Shown here in pieces: positions 44,202-52,351 of a stretch of DNA of 64,000 nt; position 1 is the first letter of the stretch; every line of letters starts with the position of its first letter. The stretch is from Veillonella sp. R32. GTDB lineage: Bacteria > Bacillota > Negativicutes > Veillonellales > Veillonellaceae. The stretch spans positions 37,376-101,375 of the forward strand of contig NZ_NMZQ01000010.1 in the NCBI RefSeq assembly GCF_010093125.1, read 5' to 3'. A program made the translations under genes and the position numbers. The notes below the pieces were generated by a model, which saw only the letters and a list, made by a program, of their open reading frames with translations, made no database searches and was not told the DNA's origin.

Positions 44202-45557
44202 TTATTCTTCTACTAGCCCTTGTTCACGACCAATTGTATCTGCAATAGTATGACAAAGTCGTTCTAATTGTTCCTGGTCGGGACCTTCCGCCATGACGCG
44301 AATCAACGCTTCTGTACCAGATGGTCTTACTAATACACGACCATTTTCACCTAATTCACGAGCGGCCTCTGAAATTTCAGCTTGAATTAATGGGTTTTCA
44401 TCCCAACCTGTTTTAGTAACCACATGAACATTTACTAATAATTGTGGATATTTTACCATGACTTTAGCTAATTCAGATAAAGGTTGCCCTGATTTTTTAA
44501 TCAAAGCTAGCATCTGCACAGCCGTAAGTAAACCATCGCCAGTACTGTTATAATCAAGGAAAATTACATGACCAGACTGCTCGCCACCAATGGAGTACCC
44601 TTCTTCACGCATTTTTTCTAATACATAGCGATCACCTACAGCGGTAGCACATGTTTTCATACCCAACTCGTGAGCCGCTTTATGAAAGCCAATGTTACTC
44701 ATAACGGTGCCTACAATCATATCATCTTTCAAATGCCCCTGTTCTTTAAGCTGTTTAGCACAGAGCAACATGATTTGGTCGCCATCTAAAGTTTCACCTT
44801 TTTCATCTACTAATAAACAACGATCCGCATCACCATCATTAGCAATCCCCACATCAGCACCATATTTGATGACCGCCGCCTGGAGTCCTTCCATATGAGT
44901 GGACCCAGCATTTTCATTAATGTTAACACCGTCAGGATCTACATTAATGGCAATGACCTTCGCGCCTAATTTTTCAAATACTTCAGGACCTACAGCAGAT
45001 GCTGCCCCATTAGCCCCATCATAGACTACCGTTAAGCCCTCTAAGGATACATCTACGGTACTTTCTACAAAGCGAGCATATTCATGAGCTAGTTCACGGC
45101 TATGTAAAATACGACCAATATCAGCACCAGTAGGTCGTTCTAAATCATTTTCACTGCTTTTTTGGCATAAATCTTCTAATTCGTCTTCCACAGCATCCGG
45201 TAATTTAAAACCGTCCCCATCAAAGAATTTAATCCCATTATCAGGGAATTTATTGTGAGAGGCCGAAATAACTACACCTGCATCCCAACCATGTTTACGT
45301 ACTAAATAGGCCACAGCAGGCGTTGGTACTACACCAGCTACTACCACATCACCACCGACCGAACAAATACCGGCCGCTAAAGCATTTTCCAACATGGCCC
45401 CAGAAATACGAGTATCGCGACCAATTAAGAATACAGGACGTTTCTTTTGACGACCAAAATAAGCGGCCGCTGCACGCCCTAAATGGTAAGCTAATTCAGG
45501 CGTTAAAAATGCATTAACCACCCCACGTACACCATCAGTACCAAACAATCTAGACAT
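44202..45557 (-). CDS. glmM: Phosphoglucosamine mutase
   Basis: Converts glucosamine-6-phosphate to glucosamine-1-phosphate. At 451 residues it shows the phosphoserine loop VISASHNKFPDNGIKFF (about residue 100), the metal loop NDGDADRCLL (about 242), the sugar loop GGEQSGHVIF and the phosphate loop RPSGTEALIRVM. It is the last gene of the cdaA operon; its ATG overlaps the upstream stop as TAATG. In other Firmicutes GlmM binds and restrains CdaA, so the operon links both functions. Confidence 0.97.
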   Translation of the reverse strand: MSRLFGTDGVRGVVNAFLTPELAYHLGRAAAAYFGRQKKRPVFLIGRDTRISGAMLENALAAGICSVGGDVVVAGVVPTPAVAYLVRKHGWDAGVVISASHNKFPDNGIKFFDGDGFKLPDAVEDELEDLCQKSSENDLERPTGADIGRILHSRELAHEYARFVESTVDVSLEGLTVVYDGANGAASAVGPEVFEKLGAKVIAINVDPDGVNINENAGSTHMEGLQAAVIKYGADVGIANDGDADRCLLVDEKGETLDGDQIMLLCAKQLKEQGHLKDDMIVGTVMSNIGFHKAAHELGMKTCATAVGDRYVLEKMREEGYSIGGEQSGHVIFLDYNSTGDGLLTAVQMLALIKKSGQPLSELAKVMVKYPQLLVNVHVVTKTGWDENPLIQAEISEAARELGENGRVLVRPSGTEALIRVMAEGPDQEQLERLCHTIADTIGREQGLVEE

Positions 45558-47182
45558 TATGCTTCTCCTTCCTGTGCCATTAACGGCTTATACGCAACCA
45601 TAACACGAATGGCTGTTTCCGCGCCATCCAAGGCAGCACTCATAATGCCACCTGCATAGCCGGCCCCTTCGCCCATAGGATATAATCCTTTAATTGTAGG
45701 CGATTGCCGATCGTCATCACGTAAAATACGCAATGGCGAGGATGTTCTTGTTTCTACACCAGTCATACAAATTTGTGGCTCATCAAAGCCTTTAATACGC
45801 CGCCCAAAATACGGCAAGGCTCGTTCCATAACCTCCGTTACATACTTAGGTAAACAAGCATGCAAGTCAGCTGCCACTACGCCGGGTCGATACGAATGAG
45901 GCGCCCCCTCTTGGTCACTAGGCACAGTCCCCACTGTATGAGCTAAGAAGTCGCCCACCGTTTGCAACGGCGCTCGATAGTCACGACCACCCAATTCGTA
46001 GGCTTTAGCTTCCCATTCACGCTGAAAGGCAACGCCCCCAAGGGGATGCGTGCCAAAATCATCAGGTCCTACGGTAACCACTAAAGCACTGTTAGCAACG
46101 CCACTAGCCCGCGCATACAAGCTCATACCATTGGTTACTACATGCCCCTCCTCAGAAGCAGACGCTACCACTTCACCGCCAGGACACATACAGAAACTAT
46201 ACGCCGTACGGCCCGATTCTTTATCATGATACACTACGGAATATTCTGCCGCCCCTAAGCCAAGCTCAGCTGGCTCAATTCCATATTGCGAAATATCAAT
46301 CATAGCCTGTGGGTGCTCAATGCGAACCCCTACAGCAAAAGGCTTACTTTCCATAGCAATACCAGCATGATACATCATTTCATATGTATCGCGCGCACTA
46401 TGACCAATACCAGCTAGGACTAAATTAGTAGGAATGGTTTCACTATCATTCACTACCACGCCGGTAACACGATTATCCTCTAAACACAGTTTGGTGACTT
46501 TAGCGCCAAAACGAACGTCCCCGCCCCAAGCAATAATCTGTTCCCGCATAGCTTTCACCATGCCGCGCAATACATCCGTACCTACGTGAGGCTTATGTTT
46601 ATACAAAATTTCTTCTGGCGCACCAAAGCGCACAAAATATTTAGCGATTTCATGTAATCTTGGATGGGTCACACGAGTCGTCAATTTTCCATCCGAGAAG
46701 GTGCCTGCGCCCCCCTCGCCAAACTGTACATTAGATTCTGGCTTAAAATGACCATGAGTCCAAAATTCTTCCACGTCCTTCGCCCGTTGATCCACATCTT
46801 GGCCTCGTTCTAACACAATGGGACGATACCCTTCACGAGCTAAGTAAAAAGCAGCCAACATGCCCGCAGGACCAAAACCAACTACTACCGGGCGGTGCGC
46901 TAAAGATTGCTCACCATGCACTATCGGCTCTGGTTCAATAGGTTCCATAGTGCTCACATTCTTGTCCCGCCCCAAGCGTTTCATGACCTTAGCTTCATCA
47001 CGAACGGCCACAAACAAGGTATACACAAAGGTAATATGTGGTTTCTTGCGCGCATCCACAGCACGACGCACTACATGAATTTGCTCAATCTGATCTTTTA
47101 AGACAGGAAATTTATGAACAAGTAAGACTTCTAGTGGATTAGTAGCGGTTACATCCACTCGAAAATTAATTATTCTTAGCAT
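45557..47182 (-). CDS. NAD(P)/FAD-dependent oxidoreductase
   Basis: A 541-residue flavoprotein. After an N-terminal domain of about 95 residues (typical of the group often labelled FAD-dependent dehydrogenase) comes the dinucleotide fold VVVGFGPAGMLAAFYLAREG (about 97-117), then ERGQDVDQR, GGAGTFSDGKLTTR and the C-terminal GLYPMGEGAGYAGGIMSAALDG. The substrate is unknown. It overlaps cdaR by 17 bases and glmM by one, so it belongs firmly to this operon. Its function in wall metabolism has not been shown. Confidence 0.9.
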   Translation of the reverse strand: MLRIINFRVDVTATNPLEVLLVHKFPVLKDQIEQIHVVRRAVDARKKPHITFVYTLFVAVRDEAKVMKRLGRDKNVSTMEPIEPEPIVHGEQSLAHRPVVVGFGPAGMLAAFYLAREGYRPIVLERGQDVDQRAKDVEEFWTHGHFKPESNVQFGEGGAGTFSDGKLTTRVTHPRLHEIAKYFVRFGAPEEILYKHKPHVGTDVLRGMVKAMREQIIAWGGDVRFGAKVTKLCLEDNRVTGVVVNDSETIPTNLVLAGIGHSARDTYEMMYHAGIAMESKPFAVGVRIEHPQAMIDISQYGIEPAELGLGAAEYSVVYHDKESGRTAYSFCMCPGGEVVASASEEGHVVTNGMSLYARASGVANSALVVTVGPDDFGTHPLGGVAFQREWEAKAYELGGRDYRAPLQTVGDFLAHTVGTVPSDQEGAPHSYRPGVVAADLHACLPKYVTEVMERALPYFGRRIKGFDEPQICMTGVETRTSSPLRILRDDDRQSPTIKGLYPMGEGAGYAGGIMSAALDGAETAIRVMVAYKPLMAQEGEA

Positions 47183-48122
47183 TAGTGTCTCCTAAATATT
47201 TTTTTACAATTTCCACAATAACATGTACTTTTGTAGGGTTAACTGCATATGTATCACCAGTCACTATGTCATAGTCCCCTTCAATATTAGCAATCTGCCC
47301 GTTTAAAGGAATATCTACGGTTCGCACTTCCGATAGATTTTTAATATCTCCTTCTTTACCACTCACTAGCACTTGCTGCGGTTCAACCGTTACACTTTTA
47401 ACAGCATATTCACTGCTTAAAGAACCGGTTAAATTAGCTACGGCTGGTAAGTTCTTTTCAAAACGAATCTGCTCTAATTCAATCTGAGCTTGCCCTTGCC
47501 GTGGTGTAATGGTCACATTATCCACCGTTTTGCCCGCTGCATCTACGGCAATCATCATGCCAGAGCCAGTGAAATTAGAACGACGATCATTCATTTTAAT
47601 GCGCAAGACTACATGGGCTACGCTGTCCACTTCTTGCTTAGCGCCACTAATAGTCACTACTTTTGGCACTGTATTAATCGCTTTAATGGCAATATCATCC
47701 GGCACTTTACCTAATTGTTGTACCTCTACGGGCACTTCTTTAAGCATGTATTCATCTACATTGACATTCACCGTATCTGGCGTCATGCTCACTACCGTAA
47801 TACCAGCCGGTGGTGTAAATAAGATAGGTAAGCTTTGTTGGCCCGGTGAAACGTCACCCATATCTAAGTGAGCTTTCAATGTACTTTGATTAATAGCTAG
47901 AATAGAGTTACGAGGGCCACGCAAATGAATATGAACTTCTGACGGAATATTATCCACTACATATTGCGAATTTAAATTCTGTACTTGCACTGGCACTGTA
48001 TAATTAATATCTACAATTGGATTTTGTTCTTTCATAACAAAGAACCACAATAAAATAGCGCCTAATAGGGATAGAATTTTGGCCATCCAATGCCCTTGGA
48101 TTTTATGAAAAAACTGCATCAT
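47166..48122 (-). CDS. cdaR: YbbR-domain regulator of diadenylate cyclase
   Basis: One N-terminal membrane anchor (MAKILSLLGAILLWFFVM, about residues 13-32) is followed by an extracytoplasmic part made of several YbbR repeats (for example VPVQVQNLNSQYVVDNIPSEVHIHLRG and VEVQQLGKVPDDIAIKAINTVPKVVTISG). In other Firmicutes CdaR binds CdaA and changes its activity. The gene overlaps cdaA by four bases (ATGA). At 318 residues it is in the normal range. Confidence 0.93.
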   Translation of the reverse strand: MMQFFHKIQGHWMAKILSLLGAILLWFFVMKEQNPIVDINYTVPVQVQNLNSQYVVDNIPSEVHIHLRGPRNSILAINQSTLKAHLDMGDVSPGQQSLPILFTPPAGITVVSMTPDTVNVNVDEYMLKEVPVEVQQLGKVPDDIAIKAINTVPKVVTISGAKQEVDSVAHVVLRIKMNDRRSNFTGSGMMIAVDAAGKTVDNVTITPRQGQAQIELEQIRFEKNLPAVANLTGSLSSEYAVKSVTVEPQQVLVSGKEGDIKNLSEVRTVDIPLNGQIANIEGDYDIVTGDTYAVNPTKVHVIVEIVKKYLGDTNAKNN

Positions 48123-48937
48123 TTTTTAGGCCTCCATTTCTTAAGGAAGGACAAAGCGGATTTAGGACGTTCCATAAAGGCACGCAAAGACTCACGCAAT
48201 TGTTCTTCTGGTAAATGGCGATAAATGTGACCGCCATAGGTATATGAAATTTTACCGGTTTCTTCACTCACTACAAGAACTACCGCATCAGCCTGTTCAC
48301 TAAGACCAATCGCCGCTCTATGACGAGTCCCTAATTCAGTACTTAACGTACGATCTTGGGTTAATGGTAACAAACAAGCCGCTGCCATGACGCGATTATT
48401 GCGAATAACCACAGCCCCATCGTGAAGAGGCGTGTTAGGAATAAAAATATTATTCAATAGTTCACGAGATACTTTACCATCAATTTCAATCCCCGTATCA
48501 ATGATTTCACCGAGTCCTACTTCTCGTTCAAATACGATAAGGGCACCAATTCGCTCACGGGACATAACTTTAGCCGCCGCCATGACTTCATTCACTAAAT
48601 TATCTATTTCCATTTCACTAACATCTTGTGATTTGGAAAATAAGCGACCCCGCCCTAAACGTTCCAAGGCACGCCGTAATTCTGGTTGAAATACGACTGG
48701 CAACGCAACCAATAAAACGGTCATCCCTTGTTGCAATAACCAACTAATAACATGGAGATCAAAGAATCGACTGGCCACATTAATAAGCCCCAGCACGACA
48801 AGCCCTTTCAAAAGAGCCATTGCCCGTGTATCTCTAATTTGTTTATATAAATAATATATTAGAACCGCTACGGATAAAATATCAACTAAATCACCAAAGC
48901 GGAATGTTTCAATTAAGCCTTGTAGCTGTGCTACCAT
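48119..48937 (-). CDS. cdaA: Diadenylate cyclase (c-di-AMP synthase)
   Basis: Three N-terminal membrane segments are followed by a DAC domain with the catalytic motifs LHDGAVVIRNNRV and GTRHRAAIGLSEQ. It makes c-di-AMP from two ATP, a signal that controls potassium and wall homeostasis in Firmicutes. About 272 residues is normal. The start at 48937 follows GAGGAG; upstream in-frame Met codons have no site. It is the first gene of the cdaA-cdaR-oxidoreductase-glmM unit. Confidence 0.97.
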   Translation of the reverse strand: MVAQLQGLIETFRFGDLVDILSVAVLIYYLYKQIRDTRAMALLKGLVVLGLINVASRFFDLHVISWLLQQGMTVLLVALPVVFQPELRRALERLGRGRLFSKSQDVSEMEIDNLVNEVMAAAKVMSRERIGALIVFEREVGLGEIIDTGIEIDGKVSRELLNNIFIPNTPLHDGAVVIRNNRVMAAACLLPLTQDRTLSTELGTRHRAAIGLSEQADAVVLVVSEETGKISYTYGGHIYRHLPEEQLRESLRAFMERPKSALSFLKKWRPKK

Positions 48938-48972
48938 ATAAAACCACTCCTCAAGGGGTACGAAAAATAAAT

Positions 48973-49005
48973 AAGAGTACACTGTGTATATGCACAGGTA
49001 CTCTT
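48973..49005 (-). terminator. Terminator of the molybdenum hydroxylase cluster
   Basis: A stem of 8 bp (48973-48980 with 48998-49005) continues inward as CTGTG/CACAG. It lies between the last xdhC piece and cdaA. Confidence 0.75.
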
Positions 49006-49064
49006 TTATTTTACCTTATTTTGAGTTCGCTGTAAAATATTGTCAACCAAGGAAGTGACCTATT

Positions 49065-49379
49065 TTACATATTTTGGGTTTCAATCCAAACATCTAAATT
49101 GCCACCACAAACCATACCTTCTTTTACGGCTACATCATCATTAAGATCAACTAAAATACGACGATGTGCTTCTTTCTTTTGCAAGGCTTCTAAGGCATTG
49201 AGACGAATTTCATTTTCCGCTCGGCCACCACCAATGGTACCAAAAATAGAACCATCAGGATGTACTACCATAGTAGTCCCCGCTTTGCGTGGTGTAGAAC
49301 CTTTCGTCTGCAAAATCGTAGCCACCGCTAAGGTATCGCTTTCATGGCCTTGTAAGTAGCGTACAAATTCTCGTTTCAT
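49065..49379 (-). CDS. XdhC/CoxI-family accessory protein, N-terminal-type domain
   Basis: A 104-residue protein that corresponds to only the XdhC_CoxI domain (ATILQTKGSTPRKAGTTMVV; GTIGGGRAENEI; MVCGGNLDVWIE). In full-length XdhC this domain is fused to a Rossmann domain; here the Rossmann part is the next upstream gene, so the protein is naturally split. It overlaps that gene by four bases (ATGA). XdhC proteins help insert the sulfurated molybdenum cofactor into the hydroxylase. Confidence 0.88.
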   Translation of the reverse strand: MKREFVRYLQGHESDTLAVATILQTKGSTPRKAGTTMVVHPDGSIFGTIGGGRAENEIRLNALEALQKKEAHRRILVDLNDDVAVKEGMVCGGNLDVWIETQNM

Positions 49380-50098
49380 CGACCTTGACCTCCTCGCGAT
49401 AGAAACCCTGCCTTACGACCACGGGTAACTGCTAAAAATTCACTCACTATGGATAGAGCGATTTCTTCAGGGGTTTCAGCCCCTAAGGATAGACCAATAG
49501 GAGCATAAATTTTATCTAACTCAGCTTGTGTCCAACCACTTTCTTTAAGTACTTCAAAGGCATGAAATACGCGCTTATGACTGCCCATAACGCCCATATA
49601 AGTACTATCCACGAGATGGCGAACTTGATTTAGACAAATGCTGTCATATTCATGGGCTCGCGTAACGATGATAATCCCTTTGTAATTATTTAAAGGTAAT
49701 TGGGAGGCTAAATCATTAAAATCTAAACATAAACGGCGCACCCGTTCATCAAAAAAATCAGGTCGTAAATACTCAGCCCGATCATCTACAACGGTAACGT
49801 GACAACCAATAAACAATAACATATCAGCAATGCAACGGCTCACATGCCCAGCGCCAAGCACTAAGACTTCAGGGTCCTTTTCAACGGGCTGCACAAAACA
49901 CTCCATAGCCCCCAAGTTAAGAATACTAGGCCGTTGATCTGGTTCAATAGCCAAGCCATCAATAGGCTGACCATATACCACATCGCCCGTTTCTCCATAC
50001 ACGACTTTATCGCCTTGACGGGTCCCATTTAGAACTGTGACCATAATCGATTTTTTATCTTCCGTAAGACGTTGCTCAATTACATCATATAAATTCAT
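49376..50098 (-). CDS. XdhC-family accessory protein with Rossmann domain
   Basis: About 240 residues. The C-terminal XdhC Rossmann domain shows VLVLGAGHVSRCIADMLLFIGCHVTVVDDR and MGVMGSHKRVFHAFEVLKESGW, followed by APIGLSLGAETPEEIALSIVSE. The N-terminal part is a short version of the CoxI domain. The start at 50098 is set by GAGGAG; an ATG at 50110 overlaps that site. It sits between the YqeB gene and the short XdhC gene and should aid cofactor loading. Confidence 0.9.
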   Translation of the reverse strand: MNLYDVIEQRLTEDKKSIMVTVLNGTRQGDKVVYGETGDVVYGQPIDGLAIEPDQRPSILNLGAMECFVQPVEKDPEVLVLGAGHVSRCIADMLLFIGCHVTVVDDRAEYLRPDFFDERVRRLCLDFNDLASQLPLNNYKGIIIVTRAHEYDSICLNQVRHLVDSTYMGVMGSHKRVFHAFEVLKESGWTQAELDKIYAPIGLSLGAETPEEIALSIVSEFLAVTRGRKAGFLSRGGQGR

Positions 50099-50110
50099 AA
50101 GACTCCTCAT

Positions 50111-50923
50111 TTAGGCCTTTTGCTGTTCTTGTTCATAACAAAAGGCAAGTACTGCTTCTAAAACGCCACCGGCTACAGCTAACGCTTTATCTGAAATCGT
50201 ATAACAATGGAACTTCTCACACCGCGCATCTACATCGGCTAGCTTAAACCCTTTCGTAACCATGAGACCCGAAGCTAATACGCCTCGCAAAATGCCTGCA
50301 ATTTGAGATTTAACAGGTGTTTCATCCACAAAGCCGATCGTTTCACCTGCTTCCACTTCTTCGCCAATATGGCGCTTGGCGGTAAACAAACCATCACAAG
50401 GGGCATGCATAACGCGCTCAATCGTATAGCCCCCTACATTGCCAGGAACGCCTGTATTCGGTAGAGCTGTACCTTCATAAATACAACGACCCAGCGTATG
50501 ACCACGCATAGTTTCTACTACCACATCCACATCATCTCCAGCGGTAAAACCTGGCCCACAGGCTACCACGAAATCCGCATCATCATTATGAGTCCCTACA
50601 TTGCGTTTAGCCAAAATCGCATCGACTACAATATCTGGTTGCAAGGTTTGCAACACAGTTTCATACGCTTCCGTAACCACAGGAATAATTTCACTAGCGG
50701 ACTGTACCATAGTAACTGCTTCAGCCAAGGTTACATGGCGAGCTGCTAATCGCTCTAACAACACTTCTCCACGATGTACAGCGGCACCATAGCAAACTTT
50801 GCGCCGAATCATCGTAGGAATAGGTAGTTCATTAATTACAACACGAAAACCAGCGCGACGCAAGCGATACACACAGCCAGAGGCTATATCACCACCGCCA
50901 CGCATCAGTACTAAAGGTTTCAT
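50111..50923 (-). CDS. yqeB: YqeB: selenium-dependent molybdenum hydroxylase accessory protein
   Basis: A 270-residue protein of the EF2563/YqeB family, with the opening VLMRGGGDIASGCVYRLRRAGFRVVINE and later IERVMHAPCDGLFTAKRHIGEEVEAGE. YqeB and YqeC are accepted markers of the system that makes the selenium-containing molybdenum hydroxylases. Its exact reaction is unknown. It overlaps the MocA-like gene by four bases and ends 12 bases before the ATG of the XdhC-Rossmann gene. Confidence 0.92.
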   Translation of the reverse strand: MKPLVLMRGGGDIASGCVYRLRRAGFRVVINELPIPTMIRRKVCYGAAVHRGEVLLERLAARHVTLAEAVTMVQSASEIIPVVTEAYETVLQTLQPDIVVDAILAKRNVGTHNDDADFVVACGPGFTAGDDVDVVVETMRGHTLGRCIYEGTALPNTGVPGNVGGYTIERVMHAPCDGLFTAKRHIGEEVEAGETIGFVDETPVKSQIAGILRGVLASGLMVTKGFKLADVDARCEKFHCYTISDKALAVAGGVLEAVLAFCYEQEQQKA

Positions 50924-51525
50924 AGTTTACCCCACATATCATATAACTGTTCATATTCACTAGGCGTATCTACATCTACGCCTGCTGGTTCTTTAATTTC
51001 GACGAACCTAATATAGGGTTTACCAATTCCCTGCAAAATATATCGACCACCACAGTCGGCCGTAATCTGTTGGAGCGCTTGCTTCCAATAAGCACCAAAA
51101 ATCACCGGATTACCGCGCTCTTTGGCGGGCCCATATAGAGGGCAAATAATCGTTTGAGCAGTTCCACCTGCCTCATAAGCAGCCACTAAGGTCTGCACCA
51201 TATGAGCTGTCACTAAAGGCTGATCCACAACGGCACAGAGCACTGGATTTTCCTCACCGGCTAAAGCGCGAATACCTAAAGCTAACGAATGTCCTTGGCC
51301 TAATTCAGGCTGTTCATTTACCACAGTTTGAAAGCCATATGAGCTAGCAATTTGGCTCATAGCCTTGCTAGCTTGGCCCACCACAACAAGTTGTTGTCCC
51401 CCTAGTTGGCCATATACCTTACAGGCCTGATCCAATAAGGTGCCCTGCTGCCAAGGTAATAAGGCTTTACAAACGCCCATCCGTCGACTAAGACCGGCTG
51501 CTAAAATAATTACATCTACTGGCAT
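50920..51525 (-). CDS. mocA: Molybdenum cofactor cytidylyltransferase-like protein
   Basis: A nucleotidyltransferase of about 200 residues with VDVIILAAGLSRRMGVCKALLP at the start (nucleotide-binding loop with the key Arg/Lys) and CAVVDQPLVTAHMV for metal binding. It is related to MocA, which makes the cytosine dinucleotide form of molybdopterin. The ATG at 51525 is preferred by family length, although its ribosome binding site is weak; a TTG at 51546 within the end of yqeC is the alternative. Confidence 0.88.
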   Translation of the reverse strand: MPVDVIILAAGLSRRMGVCKALLPWQQGTLLDQACKVYGQLGGQQLVVVGQASKAMSQIASSYGFQTVVNEQPELGQGHSLALGIRALAGEENPVLCAVVDQPLVTAHMVQTLVAAYEAGGTAQTIICPLYGPAKERGNPVIFGAYWKQALQQITADCGGRYILQGIGKPYIRFVEIKEPAGVDVDTPSEYEQLYDMWGKL

Positions 51526-51536
51526 ACAAACTGCAC

Positions 51537-52295
51537 TTACTGCCAACGCAATACACGGGCAATTTCACAGCTTGCTTTATAGCCATCAGCCAATACAATC
51601 ATAGCTAATTTACTATCTGCTAAGCGATCAAGAAAGTCATCAATAATGCGATGCTGCACTGTATCATAGCCCGTACAGAACAAGATACGACGGCCCCGAC
51701 TATATTGAAAGAGGCCTTCTGGATGAAGCACTAAACGAGCCAACATCGACGGTGTTACTACCGCTCCTTCTGGTCGTTCCATAATAGCGGAAACCCCCGC
51801 TAAATTATGAACATGCTCTTCTGTAAGTTGCGTGCCCAACATTTGTAAATTAACAACCCCTATGGTAGTGGTCGTTTTACTAGGAATCACTGGTTCCGAG
51901 GTTTTTGGTGCTTTCAACCACTTTTCTTTAGCCCCATCGGCTTCTACTAAAATCTGCCACTTAGGGTGAACCATATGCATTTCATCAATCGCCTTCGCTG
52001 ATAAAGAGGTTACTTTAGTGCCTTCTATACCGCTAAACCAAGCGGCGCAACGGCCTCGATGCATCGCCTTATGACAGGCATCTTCAGCCTCATTAAAATC
52101 AGTGCCATAATAGGGATTCCACAACGCCACTTGTGACTCATATAATTTTGTCGTAGTCGTCACTAATGTGGGTTGTCCTTGTAAACCACCATACTCTACT
52201 AATTTAGCGAGCACCGTAGTTTTACCACCGGCTCCAACAATGGCGGTAATCCCTGGTTGAATCAACGAACTCCAATGTTTTGCTTGCATCGTCAT
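51537..52295 (-). CDS. yqeC: YqeC: selenium cofactor biosynthesis protein
   Basis: A 252-residue P-loop protein with GITAIVGAGGKTTVLAKLVEY (Walker A), VTTTTKLYESQ and WQILVEADGAKEKWLKAP. It is the second marker of selenium-dependent molybdenum hydroxylases, paired here with YqeB. GAGGAGG precedes the ATG. It begins the accessory half of the cluster, 57 bases after the large molybdenum subunit gene. Confidence 0.92.
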   Translation of the reverse strand: MTMQAKHWSSLIQPGITAIVGAGGKTTVLAKLVEYGGLQGQPTLVTTTTKLYESQVALWNPYYGTDFNEAEDACHKAMHRGRCAAWFSGIEGTKVTSLSAKAIDEMHMVHPKWQILVEADGAKEKWLKAPKTSEPVIPSKTTTTIGVVNLQMLGTQLTEEHVHNLAGVSAIMERPEGAVVTPSMLARLVLHPEGLFQYSRGRRILFCTGYDTVQHRIIDDFLDRLADSKLAMIVLADGYKASCEIARVLRWQ

Positions 52296-52351
52296 GGCTA
52301 TTCCTCCTCAGCATGAGCGAACTGTTCTGCTCGAAATTAAATACCTACCTT

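Noticed and set aside
49065..50098. Frameshifted single xdhC gene
   Set aside because: The two parts have their own start codons and an ATGA overlap, and each is a complete domain, so a natural split is more likely than a pseudogene.
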